Source: Sulfomarinibacter sp963741385
GTDB taxonomy: Bacteria; Acidobacteriota; Thermoanaerobaculia; Thermoanaerobaculales; Sulfomarinibacteraceae
Assembly (NCBI GenBank): GCA_963741385.1
Contig: CAVUHO010000006.1
Location: forward strand, 620,001 to 684,000
DNA: 64,000 bases
Reading direction: 5' to 3'
Position numbers and translations under genes: made by a program. This document shows positions 55,259 to 64,000 of this stretch, piece after piece; within the stretch, counting starts at the first letter, position 1, and every line of letters starts with the position of its first letter. The notes beneath the pieces are model-generated. The model was not told the DNA's origin, ran no database searches, and saw only the letters and a list, made by a program, of their open reading frames with translations.

Positions 55259-57886
55259 ATGGGCGGAGGAGACCACCCCGTGAAGTTGACCCCGATGCTT
55301 CGGCAGTACTTCGCTCTCAAGGAACAGGCGGGCTCCGCCCTCCTGCTGTACCGCATGGGTGATTTCTACGAACTTTTTTTCGAAGACGCGCAGACGGCCG
55401 CGCCGGTGCTCGGGATCACCCTCACGCGGCGGCGCCAGAACGACTCGGTGGACGCCCCGATGTGCGGCGTGCCTCATCACGCTTTTGACAGCTATCTGGC
55501 CAAGCTCCTCGAGGCCGGTTTCCGGGTGGCCGTTGCGGAACAGGTCGAGGACCCGGCCACCGCCAAAGGTCTGGTCCGCCGCGAGATCATCCGCACCCAC
55601 ACGCCGGGTACGATCTCCGACACCGCGCTCCTCGAGGGTTCGGAGCACTGCTATCTGGCCGCTTTCGGCGGTGACGAAGAAGCTGCAGCCCTGGCGTGGA
55701 TCGAAATCAGCACCGGGACCTTCGAGGGTATCCGGGTCACCGACTCGCTCGTCCTCACCGAGCACCTGGCCAGGCTGCGACCGCGTGAGATTCTGGTTGC
55801 GGAGGATTGGGACGGGTGGAGTGCGGTGTGGCCGCCCGAGGTACCACAGCCTACAGTGACCCCGGTCCCGCCCGACACCTTTTCACCGTCTGCGGGCGAA
55901 CAGCGGCTGCGGCGGGTTCTTGGCGTCGGATCGCTGAGGGGATTCGGGCTCGACTCTGGCGAGCCGTTGGTGGGGATGGCCGGCGCCCTCTTGAGCTACG
56001 TCGAAAACACGCAGAAAGGCGCCTTGAATCACCTGCGGGCATTCCGGTGCCGCAGCGGCGGCGAAGCCCTGGTGATCGACCGCGCCAGCCTCCGCAATCT
56101 CGAAGTCGAGCGTACGGCCGACGGTTCGCGGCGCGGATCACTGATCGACGTCCTCGACCGGACCCGGACCCGCATGGGGTCTCGCCTGTTGCGCGATCGT
56201 CTGGTGCGGCCGAGCATCGATCTCGAGGAGATCAACGAGCGCCACCGCGCGGTCGCCGAGCTGGTCGATGACCCCGATCTCGTCACGAACCTGCGTTCCT
56301 CCCTGGAAAACCTGCCCGACCTCGAACGATTGGCAGCCAGAGTCGGCCTTGGTCTGGCCACTCCGCGCGAGCTCCATGGCCTCCGCTGCGGTCTTGACCT
56401 TCTCCCGAGGGTGCTCGAGGCGGCCCGCGGTGCGACGTCTTCGCTCCTCCGGCGTCTTTCCGACTCCCTCGATCCAATGGCTGATCTGGCTGAGATGCTC
56501 CATCAACGGCTGGCCGATGAACCCGCGTTGGTCCCCGGTGCCGGCGTCATGGCCGGCGGGTGGGACGACGAGCTCGATGAGCAGCGAAACCTCTCTCGAG
56601 GCGGCAAGGAGCTGCTCGCCGGCATCGAGGCCGAGGAACGGGAGCGCACCGGCATCGGCTCGCTCAAAGTCCGTTACAACAGGGTTTTCGGCTATTACAT
56701 CGAGGTCAGCAAGGCCAACCTCAACCGGGTCGCCGACAACTATGAACGGCGCCAGACCCTGGCCAATGCCGAACGCTTTATCACCCCCGAACTCAAGGAG
56801 CTCGAATCGCGCATCCTGTCGGCCGAGGAGCTCGCCACCGCGCGCGACCGGCTGTTGTACCAGGAACTCGTGGATGAGCTCACCGGACATGCCCGCCGCA
56901 TCTCAGAGACCGCCGCCGCGATTGCCGGTCTTGATGTCCACTCCACGTTCGCCGACCGCGCACGACGGTGGAGCTACTGCCGACCGGCGATGACCGACGA
57001 GGTCGGCATCACCATCCGCGAGGGACGGCACCCGATGCTCGAGGAGATTCAGCGCGACCCGTCATTCATCCCGAACGACACCCGCCTCGATCCCCAGACG
57101 ACCCAGATCGTCCTCCTCACCGGTCCCAACATGGGTGGCAAGTCCACCTACCTCCGCCAGTGCGCGCTGATCACGCTGATGGCCCACGCCGGGTCTTTCG
57201 TGCCGGCTTCAGAAGCGATGATCGGCCTCACCGATCGCATTTTCACCCGCGTCGGGGCGTCGGATGCGCTCGCACGCGGCGAGTCCACCTTCATGGTCGA
57301 GATGACCGAGACCGCCAACATCCTCCACCACGCCACGCCGCGTTCGCTGGTGATTCTTGACGAGGTGGGGCGCGGGACCGCGACCTTCGACGGGCTGTCG
57401 CTGGCGTGGGCAATTGTCGAGTACCTCCACGACCGGCCGGAGCACGCGGCGTTGGTCTTGTTCGCGACCCACTACCACGAGCTGACCGACCTCGCCAAGA
57501 TGTTGCCCCGGCTGGCCAACCGGTCGATGGCGGTCAAGGAGTGGCGCGGCTCGATCCTCTTCCTCCACCGCGTGGTCGACGGCACGGCCGACCACTCCTA
57601 CGGCATCCACGTGGCGCGTCTGGCGGGTGTTCCCGACGAGGTGTGCATCCGCGCCGCCGAGATACTCACCAACATCGAACGCCACGAGCTCAACGTCACC
57701 GGTAACCCGGCCATGCACTCACCCGCGGGAGCCGCCGGCAACAGGTTGAACCAGCTCGATCTCTTCCGTTCGGCGTCGGACGAGATCACCGACCGAATCC
57801 GCCGCCTCGACCTCGAAAGCACGACCCCGTTCGAGGCGTTGAACCTTCTTGCCGAACTGCGGACGAAGATCGACGGCGATGTCTGA
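55259..57886 (+). CDS. mutS: DNA mismatch repair protein MutS
   Basis: An 875-residue mismatch-binding ATPase of full length. The mismatch wedge is 'YRMGDFYELFFEDA' (Phe-x-Glu), the connector, lever and clamp domains follow, and the ATPase has Walker A 'LTGPNMGGKSTYLRQ', Walker B 'VILDEVGRGTATFDG' and 'LFATHYHELTDL'. I use the ATG at 55259; a GTG at 55280 with GGAGG ten nucleotides upstream gives a more standard N-terminus (MKLTPMLRQY). mutL is not in the window. Confidence 0.97.
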   Translation: MGGGDHPVKLTPMLRQYFALKEQAGSALLLYRMGDFYELFFEDAQTAAPVLGITLTRRRQNDSVDAPMCGVPHHAFDSYLAKLLEAGFRVAVAEQVEDPATAKGLVRREIIRTHTPGTISDTALLEGSEHCYLAAFGGDEEAAALAWIEISTGTFEGIRVTDSLVLTEHLARLRPREILVAEDWDGWSAVWPPEVPQPTVTPVPPDTFSPSAGEQRLRRVLGVGSLRGFGLDSGEPLVGMAGALLSYVENTQKGALNHLRAFRCRSGGEALVIDRASLRNLEVERTADGSRRGSLIDVLDRTRTRMGSRLLRDRLVRPSIDLEEINERHRAVAELVDDPDLVTNLRSSLENLPDLERLAARVGLGLATPRELHGLRCGLDLLPRVLEAARGATSSLLRRLSDSLDPMADLAEMLHQRLADEPALVPGAGVMAGGWDDELDEQRNLSRGGKELLAGIEAEERERTGIGSLKVRYNRVFGYYIEVSKANLNRVADNYERRQTLANAERFITPELKELESRILSAEELATARDRLLYQELVDELTGHARRISETAAAIAGLDVHSTFADRARRWSYCRPAMTDEVGITIREGRHPMLEEIQRDPSFIPNDTRLDPQTTQIVLLTGPNMGGKSTYLRQCALITLMAHAGSFVPASEAMIGLTDRIFTRVGASDALARGESTFMVEMTETANILHHATPRSLVILDEVGRGTATFDGLSLAWAIVEYLHDRPEHAALVLFATHYHELTDLAKMLPRLANRSMAVKEWRGSILFLHRVVDGTADHSYGIHVARLAGVPDEVCIRAAEILTNIERHELNVTGNPAMHSPAGAAGNRLNQLDLFRSASDEITDRIRRLDLESTTPFEALNLLAELRTKIDGDV

Positions 57887-57921
57887 GTCCGGCATTCTTT
57901 GTGGGTGGCGGCGGAGCGACG

Positions 57922-58962
57922 ATGCGGAAGTCTGACGTGATGCCGCTGGTGGTGGGAATCCCGGGCAGCCGGCTCAGCGACGCCGAGCGCGGCGTCCTGG
58001 AACGCGTGCAGCCCGCCGGCGTCATTCTCTTCGCCCGCAACATCGTGTCCGCCGACCAGACCAGGGCCCTGATAAAACAACTGCACGACCTCGAGACCCC
58101 GCCCTTTGTCACGATCGACCTCGAAGGCGGCGTCGTCAATCGACTGAAAGGCATATGGGGCGACCTGCCGACGCCCGCGGCGGCTGGAAAATCCGGGCGC
58201 CGCGCGGTGCGAGCCCTCGGTGAGGCCGCCGGGGCGGCCTGCCGCAGCCTCGGCATCCACCTCGACCTGGCGCCGGTCGTCGACCTCGAGTGCCCGGGCG
58301 GTTGTCTCGGCGGGCAGGGGCGGTGTTTCAGCGACGATCCGGAACGCGTCGTGGTGCTCGCCAGGTTGTTCAACGAGGGGTTGGTCGCCTGGGGAGTGGC
58401 GGGCTGCAGCAAACACTTCCCCGGGCTCGGCCCGGTGCCCACCGACACTCACGAAGAGCTCCCCGTGCTCGACCCAGGTGAGGTGGGGCTCGCCCGACAG
58501 CTCGGCGTCTTCGAGGCGCTGGGAGGGGATTTCCCGGCGGTGATGATGGCGCACGTTTTGGTCCCCGGCCTCGGCGAGGCCGAACGACCTGCGTCCCTGT
58601 CGCGCACCGTGGTGGAAATGGCCGCGGCCCTCCCCGGCGCTCCGGTCGTGCTGTCCGACGATCTCGAAATGGGCGCGCTTGACGGCTGGGGCGACCTGCC
58701 CGAGAGGGTTGCTGCCGCGATAACGGCCCGCAACCACGGCGTGCTGGTCTGCAAGGCCTTCGATCAACTGGACGCCATCACGAAGCACCTGAACGAACTC
58801 GCCACCGTCGACTCGAAAATCTCGACCCGGATAGCGGAGATGGCCACCCGCATGGGCACATTGCGCGCCGAGCTTCACACCAGGGCCGCTGCCGTGCCCG
58901 CCCCCGACGACACCACCGTCGCCCAGCTGTGGGAGCACGCCCGCAAAGAGGCGGCGCCCTAG
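57922..58962 (+). CDS. nagZ: Glycoside hydrolase family 3, NagZ-like beta-N-acetylhexosaminidase
   Basis: A 346-residue GH3 enzyme expected to remove GlcNAc from muropeptides in cell-wall recycling. 'VQPAGVILFARNIV', 'FVTIDLEGGVVNRLKG', 'KHFPGLGPVPTDTHEELPVL' with the catalytic Asp-Thr-His dyad, 'VMMAHVLVPGL' and the nucleophile in 'VVLSDDLEMGAL' are present. The family's usual KHFPGHG reads KHFPGLG, a change next to, not in, the dyad. Start at 57922 has GGCGGAG upstream. No anmK or amiD neighbours. Confidence 0.88.
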   Translation: MRKSDVMPLVVGIPGSRLSDAERGVLERVQPAGVILFARNIVSADQTRALIKQLHDLETPPFVTIDLEGGVVNRLKGIWGDLPTPAAAGKSGRRAVRALGEAAGAACRSLGIHLDLAPVVDLECPGGCLGGQGRCFSDDPERVVVLARLFNEGLVAWGVAGCSKHFPGLGPVPTDTHEELPVLDPGEVGLARQLGVFEALGGDFPAVMMAHVLVPGLGEAERPASLSRTVVEMAAALPGAPVVLSDDLEMGALDGWGDLPERVAAAITARNHGVLVCKAFDQLDAITKHLNELATVDSKISTRIAEMATRMGTLRAELHTRAAAVPAPDDTTVAQLWEHARKEAAP

Positions 58963-58976
58963 CGCCGCCTCTTTGC
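58943..58976 (+). terminator. Terminator-like perfect hairpin at the end of nagZ
   Basis: GCAAAGAGGCGGCGC (58943-58957) and GCGCCGCCTCTTTGC (58962-58976) form a 15-bp stem around CCTA, the TAG stop of nagZ falling in the loop and arm. The T-tract is short (TTT), so termination may be partial. Confidence 0.65.
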
Positions 58977-59093
58977 GAATTTCGGATTTGCGGATTTCGG
59001 ATTTCGGATTTTTTCAGGCTTTGTGCCGGCTCCTTGAAAAGCTGGGTGGGTGGGTGGAAATCCGAAATTCGAAATCCGAAATTCGAAATTCCT
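58977..59093. repeat. Pair of inverted octamer arrays between nagZ and queC
   Basis: ATTTCGGA-type octamers (58977-59014) and their complements AAATCCGA/AAATTCGA (59058-59093) flank TGGGTGGGTGGGTGG and could form one long hairpin. The right array mixes two unit variants in alternation. Confidence 0.8.
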
Positions 59094-59136
59094 CTCTCAA
59101 TTGGCTTCCAGCGAAGAGTCACGGCACAATATCCCC

Positions 59137-59829
59137 ATGACCGACACCGCTCGCGCCGTCATCCTCCTCTCCGGTGGTCTCGACTCGACCACCGTCTTGG
59201 CAATCGCCCGGTCTGAGGGCCTTGAGTGCCACTGTCTGACGGTGGATTACGGCCAGCGGCACCGGGTCGAACTCGAAGCGGCGCGCAAGGTTGCGCACAC
59301 CCTCGGGGCTGCCTCGCACCGGTGTGTCGCTCTCGATCTCAGGGCCATCGGCGGCTCGGCCCTGACCGACGACATCGAGGTGCCGAAGGACGGCGACCCA
59401 AACTCAGCCGGTGTCCCTAGTACCTACGTCCCCGCCCGCAACACCGTGCTGCTCTCACTGCTCCTCGGCCTCGCGGAGGTGGTCGATGCCCACCAGCTCT
59501 TCATCGGCGCCAACGCGGTGGACTACTCCGGCTACCCCGACTGCCGGCCGGCCTTCCTGGAGGCCTTCGAGTCACTGGCCGCGGTGGCCACGGTCGCCGG
59601 GACGGAGCGAGGGGTTCAATTCCGGGTCCGCGCTCCCCTCCTCCACCTGACCAAGGCCGACATCATCCGCCGAGGTCTTGAGCTCGGCGTCGACTACGCT
59701 CTCACGTGGTCGTGCTACGACCCGACCCCCGACGGCCTCGCCTGCGGTCGCTGCGATTCGTGCCAGCTGAGACGGAGGGGCTTCGAGGAGGCGGGAGTGC
59801 CGGACCCCATCGGCTACGCCGCCCGGTGA
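59137..59829 (+). CDS. queC: 7-cyano-7-deazaguanine synthase QueC
   Basis: A 230-residue ATP-dependent enzyme of the queuosine pathway (CDG to preQ0). The PP-loop is 'VILLSGGLDSTTVLAIA', with 'CLTVDYGQRHRVEL', 'TYVPARNTVLLSL', 'NAVDYSGYPDCRPAFLEAF' and the zinc site 'TWSCYDP' plus 'CGRCDSCQLR'. Start at 59137 (MTDTARAVILLSGG). No queD, queE or queF nearby. In-frame sequence upstream is octamer repeat. Confidence 0.96.
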   Translation: MTDTARAVILLSGGLDSTTVLAIARSEGLECHCLTVDYGQRHRVELEAARKVAHTLGAASHRCVALDLRAIGGSALTDDIEVPKDGDPNSAGVPSTYVPARNTVLLSLLLGLAEVVDAHQLFIGANAVDYSGYPDCRPAFLEAFESLAAVATVAGTERGVQFRVRAPLLHLTKADIIRRGLELGVDYALTWSCYDPTPDGLACGRCDSCQLRRRGFEEAGVPDPIGYAAR

Positions 59830-59881
59830 CTCGTGGACGACGATGGGGCAGTGGTCGGCCGCGTCGCGGCCTGGCAATGGG

Positions 59882-59925
59882 GCAATGAGGCCGCGGGAGT
59901 TCTCGGATCTTCAGTGCCTCATTGC
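59882..59925. repeat. Inverted GCAATGAGGC / GCCTCATTGC repeat
   Basis: GCAATGAGGC (59882-59891) pairs with GCCTCATTGC (59916-59925), just after queC and before the blaI promoter. Related words (CAATGCCTCA, GAGGCAATGGG) occur near 51130 and 7268. Confidence 0.6.
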
Positions 59926-59933
59926 CTCATCTC

Positions 59934-59968
59934 TTGACAAACTACCAAGGTAGTATTACCTTGGTAGT
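59934..59968 (+). promoter_or_regulatory. blaI promoter with a perfect operator palindrome
   Basis: A consensus -35 box TTGACA (59934-59939) is followed by a perfect 12-bp inverted repeat: ACTACCAAGGTA (59941-59952), spacer GTAT, TACCTTGGTAGT (59957-59968). The arms resemble the TACTACA-type half-sites bound by BlaI/MecI. The dyad covers the spacer and -10 position, so BlaI binding should block its own operon. Confidence 0.85.
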
Positions 59969-59983
59969 CGAATCGGAGGCACC

Positions 59984-60373
59984 ATGAGCAGACACACCCT
60001 CGGGGATCTTCAACACGCCATCATGAAAGTCCTGTGGTCGTCGGGCGAGGCCACCACGGCCGTGGTGTACGACGCGTTGTACGCGGAACGCGGGCTCGCC
60101 CCCACAACCATCGCCACCATGCTCCGTAAGATGGAGGACAAGGGCGTGGTGGCCCACCGGGTGGATGGTCGGCATTTCGTCTACCGGCCCACGGTCAGCG
60201 AAACGGAGGTCCGTTCGTCGATGGTGGGTGAATTGCTCGATCGCCTCTTTGCCGGCGATGCGGCCGCACTGGTGTCGCACCTGGTCGCCGACCACGCCAT
60301 GGACGAGGCAGAGCTTGCCGAGTTGCGCTCCCTGTTGGCCGCGGCGGAAGCCGGAAAGGAAGACAACCGATGA
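59984..60373 (+). CDS. blaI: BlaI/MecI/CopY family transcriptional repressor
   Basis: A 129-residue winged-helix repressor: 'LGDLQHAIMKVLWSSGEATT', recognition-helix region 'LAPTTIATMLRKMEDKGVV' and wing 'HRVDGRHFVYRPTVSE', then a dimerisation helix region. GGAGG precedes the ATG and the operator lies directly upstream, so it should repress itself and the downstream M56 gene, with which it overlaps by 4 nt (ATGA). Confidence 0.94.
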   Translation: MSRHTLGDLQHAIMKVLWSSGEATTAVVYDALYAERGLAPTTIATMLRKMEDKGVVAHRVDGRHFVYRPTVSETEVRSSMVGELLDRLFAGDAAALVSHLVADHAMDEAELAELRSLLAAAEAGKEDNR

Positions 60374-62070
60374 CCACCACCATCGCCGCGTGGCTTCTCA
60401 CCTACCTCCTCCACAGCACGATCATCCTGGCTGCCGCCCTCGCCTTCTCGCGGATCATGGATGGCCGCAACCTCTCTGCCCAGGAGGCCCTGCTCCGGAC
60501 GGCGCTGGTTGGCGGCGTCCTCACCGCGACCCTCCAGCTGGGTCTCGGCATTGCTCCTGTCGGGGGTGTGTTCGCTCTGGACGCGGCCGCACTGCCGTAT
60601 TCGGCCGATCCGATCAGCGCCCCCCTCGCGACCGGCGCCGGCGCCGTTGTCCTGGCGGGCCCTGGAGCCGGTCACGCAAGCGCCGTGATTTCGGCGACCG
60701 CGCTGATCGTGTTCTGGAGCATTGCTTCGATATCGGCCTTGATTGCGGTGCTTCGCTCGATCCTCGACCTCAGGCGACTGCTGTTGACGAGGTGCTTCCA
60801 ACCCGCCGGCAGGCTCGTCGAAAATCTGGCGACAGCGATGGGTCTGCGTCGGCCGGTCAGGCTCAGCACCTCCAAGGCCATTGCAGTGCCCTTTGCAACC
60901 GGTATCAGGCGGCCTGAAATATGCTGCCCCGAACGAGTGAGCGAGCTTGTCCGCGATCACCGGAGAGGCCTCTTCGCCCACGAACTGGCCCACCTGGCGC
61001 GCCGCGACCCCGCCTGGCAGCTCTTCTATCGTCTCGGTGAAGCGCTGTTCGTGCTGCAACCCCTCAACCGGCTGGTGCGTCGTCGACTCGAGGACCTTGC
61101 CGAGCACTTGACCGACGAGCGCGCTGCGGCCTGCACCGGCGACCGGCTCGGTCTGGCGCGCTGCCTGGTGGTCGTCGCCCACTGGGGACAGTCTTCACAC
61201 CTCGGTTTGCCGGCAACGGCTCTTGCCGCCGGGCCGCGGCTCGACCGACGAATCCGGCGGCTGATCTCGGGTACCACCGACCGCCGGTCCACCGGCCGGT
61301 GGGCCCTTCCGATCTCTATCGCCCTGCTCGTCTGTTCGGTTTCAGTCCTGCCGGCCGTCGCAACCAGCCCTGTGCACGCCGAACAATCGGCGACCTCCGT
61401 CGCCGATTCGCCGACGTGGTCGACCACCGAGGACCGGCCCGCAGACGCACCTCCCCCACCGGCGGAACCCGCTGCCCCTCCGGCTCTACCGACATCCTCA
61501 TCGTCGGTTCCGGAACCTGTACCCGCCCCGTCGGCGCCGGCCCCAGCAACAGCACCGGTGCCCGGCGTCGAACCGGTCCCGCCGGCCGCCTCCGCTCCTG
61601 CCGCACCAGCCTCCCCGCCGGAACCTGCCGAGGTCGAACGCCAACGGGAGGCGGCGCGGTCGCGCGCCTCTGAATTAGCGATGGCGCGGGCTTTGATCGA
61701 AGCGCGCGAGGGCATCTGCGCGGCCGACGCCGAACGCGAGACTCTTCGGCTTCACATCCGTGAACAGCGGACCGAAGCTCAACGGCTGGCTCGGGAAGAG
61801 ATGCTGGCCGAGCGCGACCGTGCGAGAGCGCAGGCTGCAGAGGCGCGGGCCGTGGCACGTGAGGCGACCGTCAACGGCGAGCGGCTCACCGCCGAGCAAG
61901 GCGAGAAACTTCAGCGCCAGGCCCTCGAACTGCGCGCCCGGGCCGAGCTGCAGCATCGGGAAGCCGCCGACCGGATGCGGGAGGAGGCTCGCGCCCTCGC
62001 CGCCGAGGCTCGCGGTCTCGCGGAGCAGGCCGAGGCCGAGCGTCTCGAGCGGGAGAAAGGCGAGCGCTGA
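60370..62070 (+). CDS. BlaR1/M56 family membrane metallopeptidase with Pro-rich and coiled-coil C-terminus
   Basis: A 566-residue protein. Helices at about 5-27, 38-60 and 100-130 precede the zinc protease core 'GLFAHELAHLARRDPAWQ' (HExxH) with 'EDLAEHLTDERAA' as further ligand region; another helix at about 315-335. Instead of the penicillin-binding sensor of BlaR1, the outer part is a Pro/Ala-rich linker (about 350-420) and an Ala/Glu/Arg-rich coiled coil (about 420-566). It probably cleaves BlaI after a signal, but the sensing mode must differ from beta-lactam acylation. Coupled to blaI by ATGA. Confidence 0.88.
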   Translation: MTTTIAAWLLTYLLHSTIILAAALAFSRIMDGRNLSAQEALLRTALVGGVLTATLQLGLGIAPVGGVFALDAAALPYSADPISAPLATGAGAVVLAGPGAGHASAVISATALIVFWSIASISALIAVLRSILDLRRLLLTRCFQPAGRLVENLATAMGLRRPVRLSTSKAIAVPFATGIRRPEICCPERVSELVRDHRRGLFAHELAHLARRDPAWQLFYRLGEALFVLQPLNRLVRRRLEDLAEHLTDERAAACTGDRLGLARCLVVVAHWGQSSHLGLPATALAAGPRLDRRIRRLISGTTDRRSTGRWALPISIALLVCSVSVLPAVATSPVHAEQSATSVADSPTWSTTEDRPADAPPPPAEPAAPPALPTSSSSVPEPVPAPSAPAPATAPVPGVEPVPPAASAPAAPASPPEPAEVERQREAARSRASELAMARALIEAREGICAADAERETLRLHIREQRTEAQRLAREEMLAERDRARAQAAEARAVAREATVNGERLTAEQGEKLQRQALELRARAELQHREAADRMREEARALAAEARGLAEQAEAERLEREKGER

Positions 62071-62079
62071 AAAACCCGG

Positions 62080-63996
62080 CTACGCGAAGAACGCGTAGCC
62101 GATGCGGCCGGCCACCGCGACGGCCACTGCGACGACGACCGAAAAAGCCGAAATGAGCACGGTGTCGCGCCAACCCAGCTCCCTGGCCATCACCGCGATG
62201 GTGGCCACGCAGGGCACGTAGAAGACCACAAACAGCGTGAAGGTCAGCATCTGGCCGTCGGTGAGCACCATGTTCAACTGAGTCGTGCCCATCGCCTGGA
62301 CGAGCATGACCAGCGTCAACTCCTTGCGCAGGATGCCGAAGACCAGGGTCATCCCCACCGCCGCCGGCAAGCCGAGAATCATGACTGTCAGCGGCGACAG
62401 GAGCGCGTTGACCGCGTCGGCCGAGTGCGCCCACTCGAGGACACCGAGGACAACTGACGACACCACGAGCAGCGGCCACGCGATGGTGATGAACTCTTTG
62501 AGGGTGAGCCAGGTCTTGGCGACGAGGGTGGTGAGGCTGGGCACCTGGAGTTCGGGGATCTCGAGGATCAGCCCCGGCGGTGCGCCTTTCATCTTGCGCG
62601 CGAGGATGTTGCCGAGCACCACGATCAGAACAATATTCACCAGGTAGATGAAGAGCGCCCACCACGGCCCCATGTAGGCCGCGACCAGCCCGAAGATCAC
62701 CACCGTCCGCGCGGAGCACGGAATGAACGACGCCAGGACTGCGGTGATCCGGCGGTCGCGGGTGGGCAGGATTCGTGCCGCCATGATGGCGGGCACCGAA
62801 CACCCGTAGCCCAGAATGAGGGGCAGCACCGACTTGCCGTGCAGCCCGATGCGGTGCATGAAGTTGTCGAGGATGTAAGCCATCCGCGGCAGATAGCCGG
62901 TGTCTTCGAGGATGGCGAGGCCGATCAGAAACGGCATGAGGTACGGCAGCACGATGGCCACGCCCCCGGCGATTCCGGTCAGAACCCCCGCGGCGACAGT
63001 CCCCAACAGGGTCTCCGGCGGCAGCGCTCCAGCCAGCATCACCTGGAGTCTTCCGGTCAGGTCGACCAGCGGCGCCTCCAGGCGCTGACCCACCTTGAAC
63101 ACCACCCAGAAGAGAAAGGCGAGAATCGCCACCATCACCGGGCCACCGAAAAAGGGGCTGAGGAGAATCCGGTCGGCCCACTCACGCCAGCCGAGTTTCG
63201 GCCGGGTGTGGGCCACCACCGCCTCCTCGACGCAGTGGGCAACCGCGTGCCGGCTGCCCGAGATCACCTGATCGGCGCTCCAACCGTGGGCCTTCTGCAG
63301 GACTGTTGCGATGGCCCGCACCTTCGTCTTCAGTTCGGGGTGCGTGACATAGACGAGACGTTCGAAATGCGGGTCCCGCTCGAGAAGCTTCTGCCCGGCG
63401 AACCTCCCCGGCATGGTGAGATCGGCGCCGTTTTCCTGGAGGGCCGTGACGACCTCTTCCACGGCCTCCTCGACCTCCAGATCGAGGGCGATGGGGACCG
63501 CGTTCTCGCCGGTGTGGGCGTGCCGCAGGGCGACCCGGAAGAGGTCTTTCAAACCCAGACCCCGCCGGCCGACGGTTGCCACGACCGGCACACCGAGCTG
63601 TTGCGACAGGGCCTCGGCGTTCACCTCCATGCCGCCGCGCGTGGCCTCATCCATCATGTTGAGAGCGACGATCATGGGCTTTTCGAGCTCGAGCAGCTGC
63701 AGAGTCAGCTCGAGAGAGCGTCCGAGCCGGCTGGCGTCGACCACGTTGATGATGAGGTCGTACTGTTCTTCCAGCAGGTAGGTCTCGGCCTTGCCCGCAT
63801 CCTCCTCTGACGAGATCAACGAGTAGATCCCCGGCAGGTCGACCACCTCGACCTCGCGGCCGAGGATCATCGCCTTGCTGGTGAAGAAGGTCACGGACGA
63901 GCCGGGGAAGTTGGCGGTGGCCGAGCGGTAGCCGGCGACGGAGTTGAAGATGGTGCTCTTGCCGGCATTCGGCTGCCCGGCGAGTACGAACCTCAT
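62080..63996 (-). CDS. feoB: Ferrous iron transport protein B
   Basis: A complete 638-residue FeoB. The N-terminal G domain has G1 'AGQPNAGKSTIFNSVAG', G2 'TANFPGSSVTF', G3 'VVDLPGIYSL' and G4 'ALNMMDEA', followed by a helical GDI region (about 165-275) and a membrane domain of about eight to ten helices with the two Gate repeats ('LGYGCSVPAIMAARIL', 'FIPCSARTVVIFGLVA'; 'FYVPCVATIAVMAREL'). The conserved Cys in each Gate is present. No feoA or feoC follows, and it is convergent with the M56 gene with 9 nt between stops. It starts at 63996, at the right edge, so feoA upstream is possible. Confidence 0.95.
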   Translation of the reverse strand: MRFVLAGQPNAGKSTIFNSVAGYRSATANFPGSSVTFFTSKAMILGREVEVVDLPGIYSLISSEEDAGKAETYLLEEQYDLIINVVDASRLGRSLELTLQLLELEKPMIVALNMMDEATRGGMEVNAEALSQQLGVPVVATVGRRGLGLKDLFRVALRHAHTGENAVPIALDLEVEEAVEEVVTALQENGADLTMPGRFAGQKLLERDPHFERLVYVTHPELKTKVRAIATVLQKAHGWSADQVISGSRHAVAHCVEEAVVAHTRPKLGWREWADRILLSPFFGGPVMVAILAFLFWVVFKVGQRLEAPLVDLTGRLQVMLAGALPPETLLGTVAAGVLTGIAGGVAIVLPYLMPFLIGLAILEDTGYLPRMAYILDNFMHRIGLHGKSVLPLILGYGCSVPAIMAARILPTRDRRITAVLASFIPCSARTVVIFGLVAAYMGPWWALFIYLVNIVLIVVLGNILARKMKGAPPGLILEIPELQVPSLTTLVAKTWLTLKEFITIAWPLLVVSSVVLGVLEWAHSADAVNALLSPLTVMILGLPAAVGMTLVFGILRKELTLVMLVQAMGTTQLNMVLTDGQMLTFTLFVVFYVPCVATIAVMARELGWRDTVLISAFSVVVAVAVAVAGRIGYAFFA

Positions 63997-64000
63997 GCCT

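Overview
The window is GC-rich chromosomal DNA from a diderm (Gram-negative-type) bacterium. BamA, LolC/LolD, many lipoprotein signal peptides, a Na+-NQR complex, a PilT ATPase, ClpC, a PgpH/PhoH/YbeY/Era cluster and BlaI/M56 regulation together suggest Acidobacteriota, perhaps a Thermoanaerobaculia-like lineage. That placement is an inference from gene content; no rRNA, tRNA or other decisive marker lies in the window. I see no prophage, intact insertion sequence or CRISPR array.

Layout. 1-6.3 kb (minus): lysS-lolC-lolD-clpC-bamA, a tightly overlapping operon joining translation, lipoprotein export, protein quality control and outer-membrane assembly. 6.3-13.6 kb: single housekeeping genes on both strands (rluB, CCA-adding enzyme, cstA, holC, murA, RNase D). 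13.6-21 kb: a methyltransferase, a decayed hydrolase/AlkD pair, kbl, a STAS protein, a GGDEF protein, a phytase-like lipoprotein and mtnA. 21-23.4 kb: a lipoprotein whose thioredoxin-like domain is interrupted by an in-frame TGA exactly at the first redox Cys (a predicted selenoprotein), arfB and a small glutaredoxin-like protein. 23.5-30.2 kb (minus): phoH-pgpH-ybeY-corC-era, preceded by a cobalamin adenosyltransferase. 30.3-33.5 kb: a PilT with an added coiled-coil tail, and mgtE. 33.7-38.7 kb (minus): yicC, a histidine kinase, a response regulator and an EAL protein in a chain, with a divergent crotonase upstream. 38.9-41.6 kb: pepA and dusB. 41.7-49.1 kb (minus): a complete nqrABCDEF-apbE-nqrM operon. 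49.2-59.8 kb (plus): CBS protein, three DUF4136 lipoproteins, an orphan ABC-type binding protein, mtaB, an HD hydrolase, mutS, nagZ, queC. 59.9-64 kb: blaI-M56 regulatory pair with a clear operator, and feoB.

The intergenic DNA is the most unusual part. Many gene boundaries carry repeats of two linked kinds: (i) hairpin units with a conserved outer frame and inner stems that vary with compensation, and (ii) 8-nt tandem arrays of the pattern AAWTYYGA next to G-tracts. Several arrays reach into gene ends and supply the stop codon. A separate nested hairpin buries the start codon of apbE.

For follow-up I rank highest the predicted UGGC selenoprotein, the covarying hairpin/octamer repeat system, the apbE start-codon hairpin, and a MurA with Asp in place of the fosfomycin-target Cys. 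All functional calls are from reading the sequence; no database search was run.
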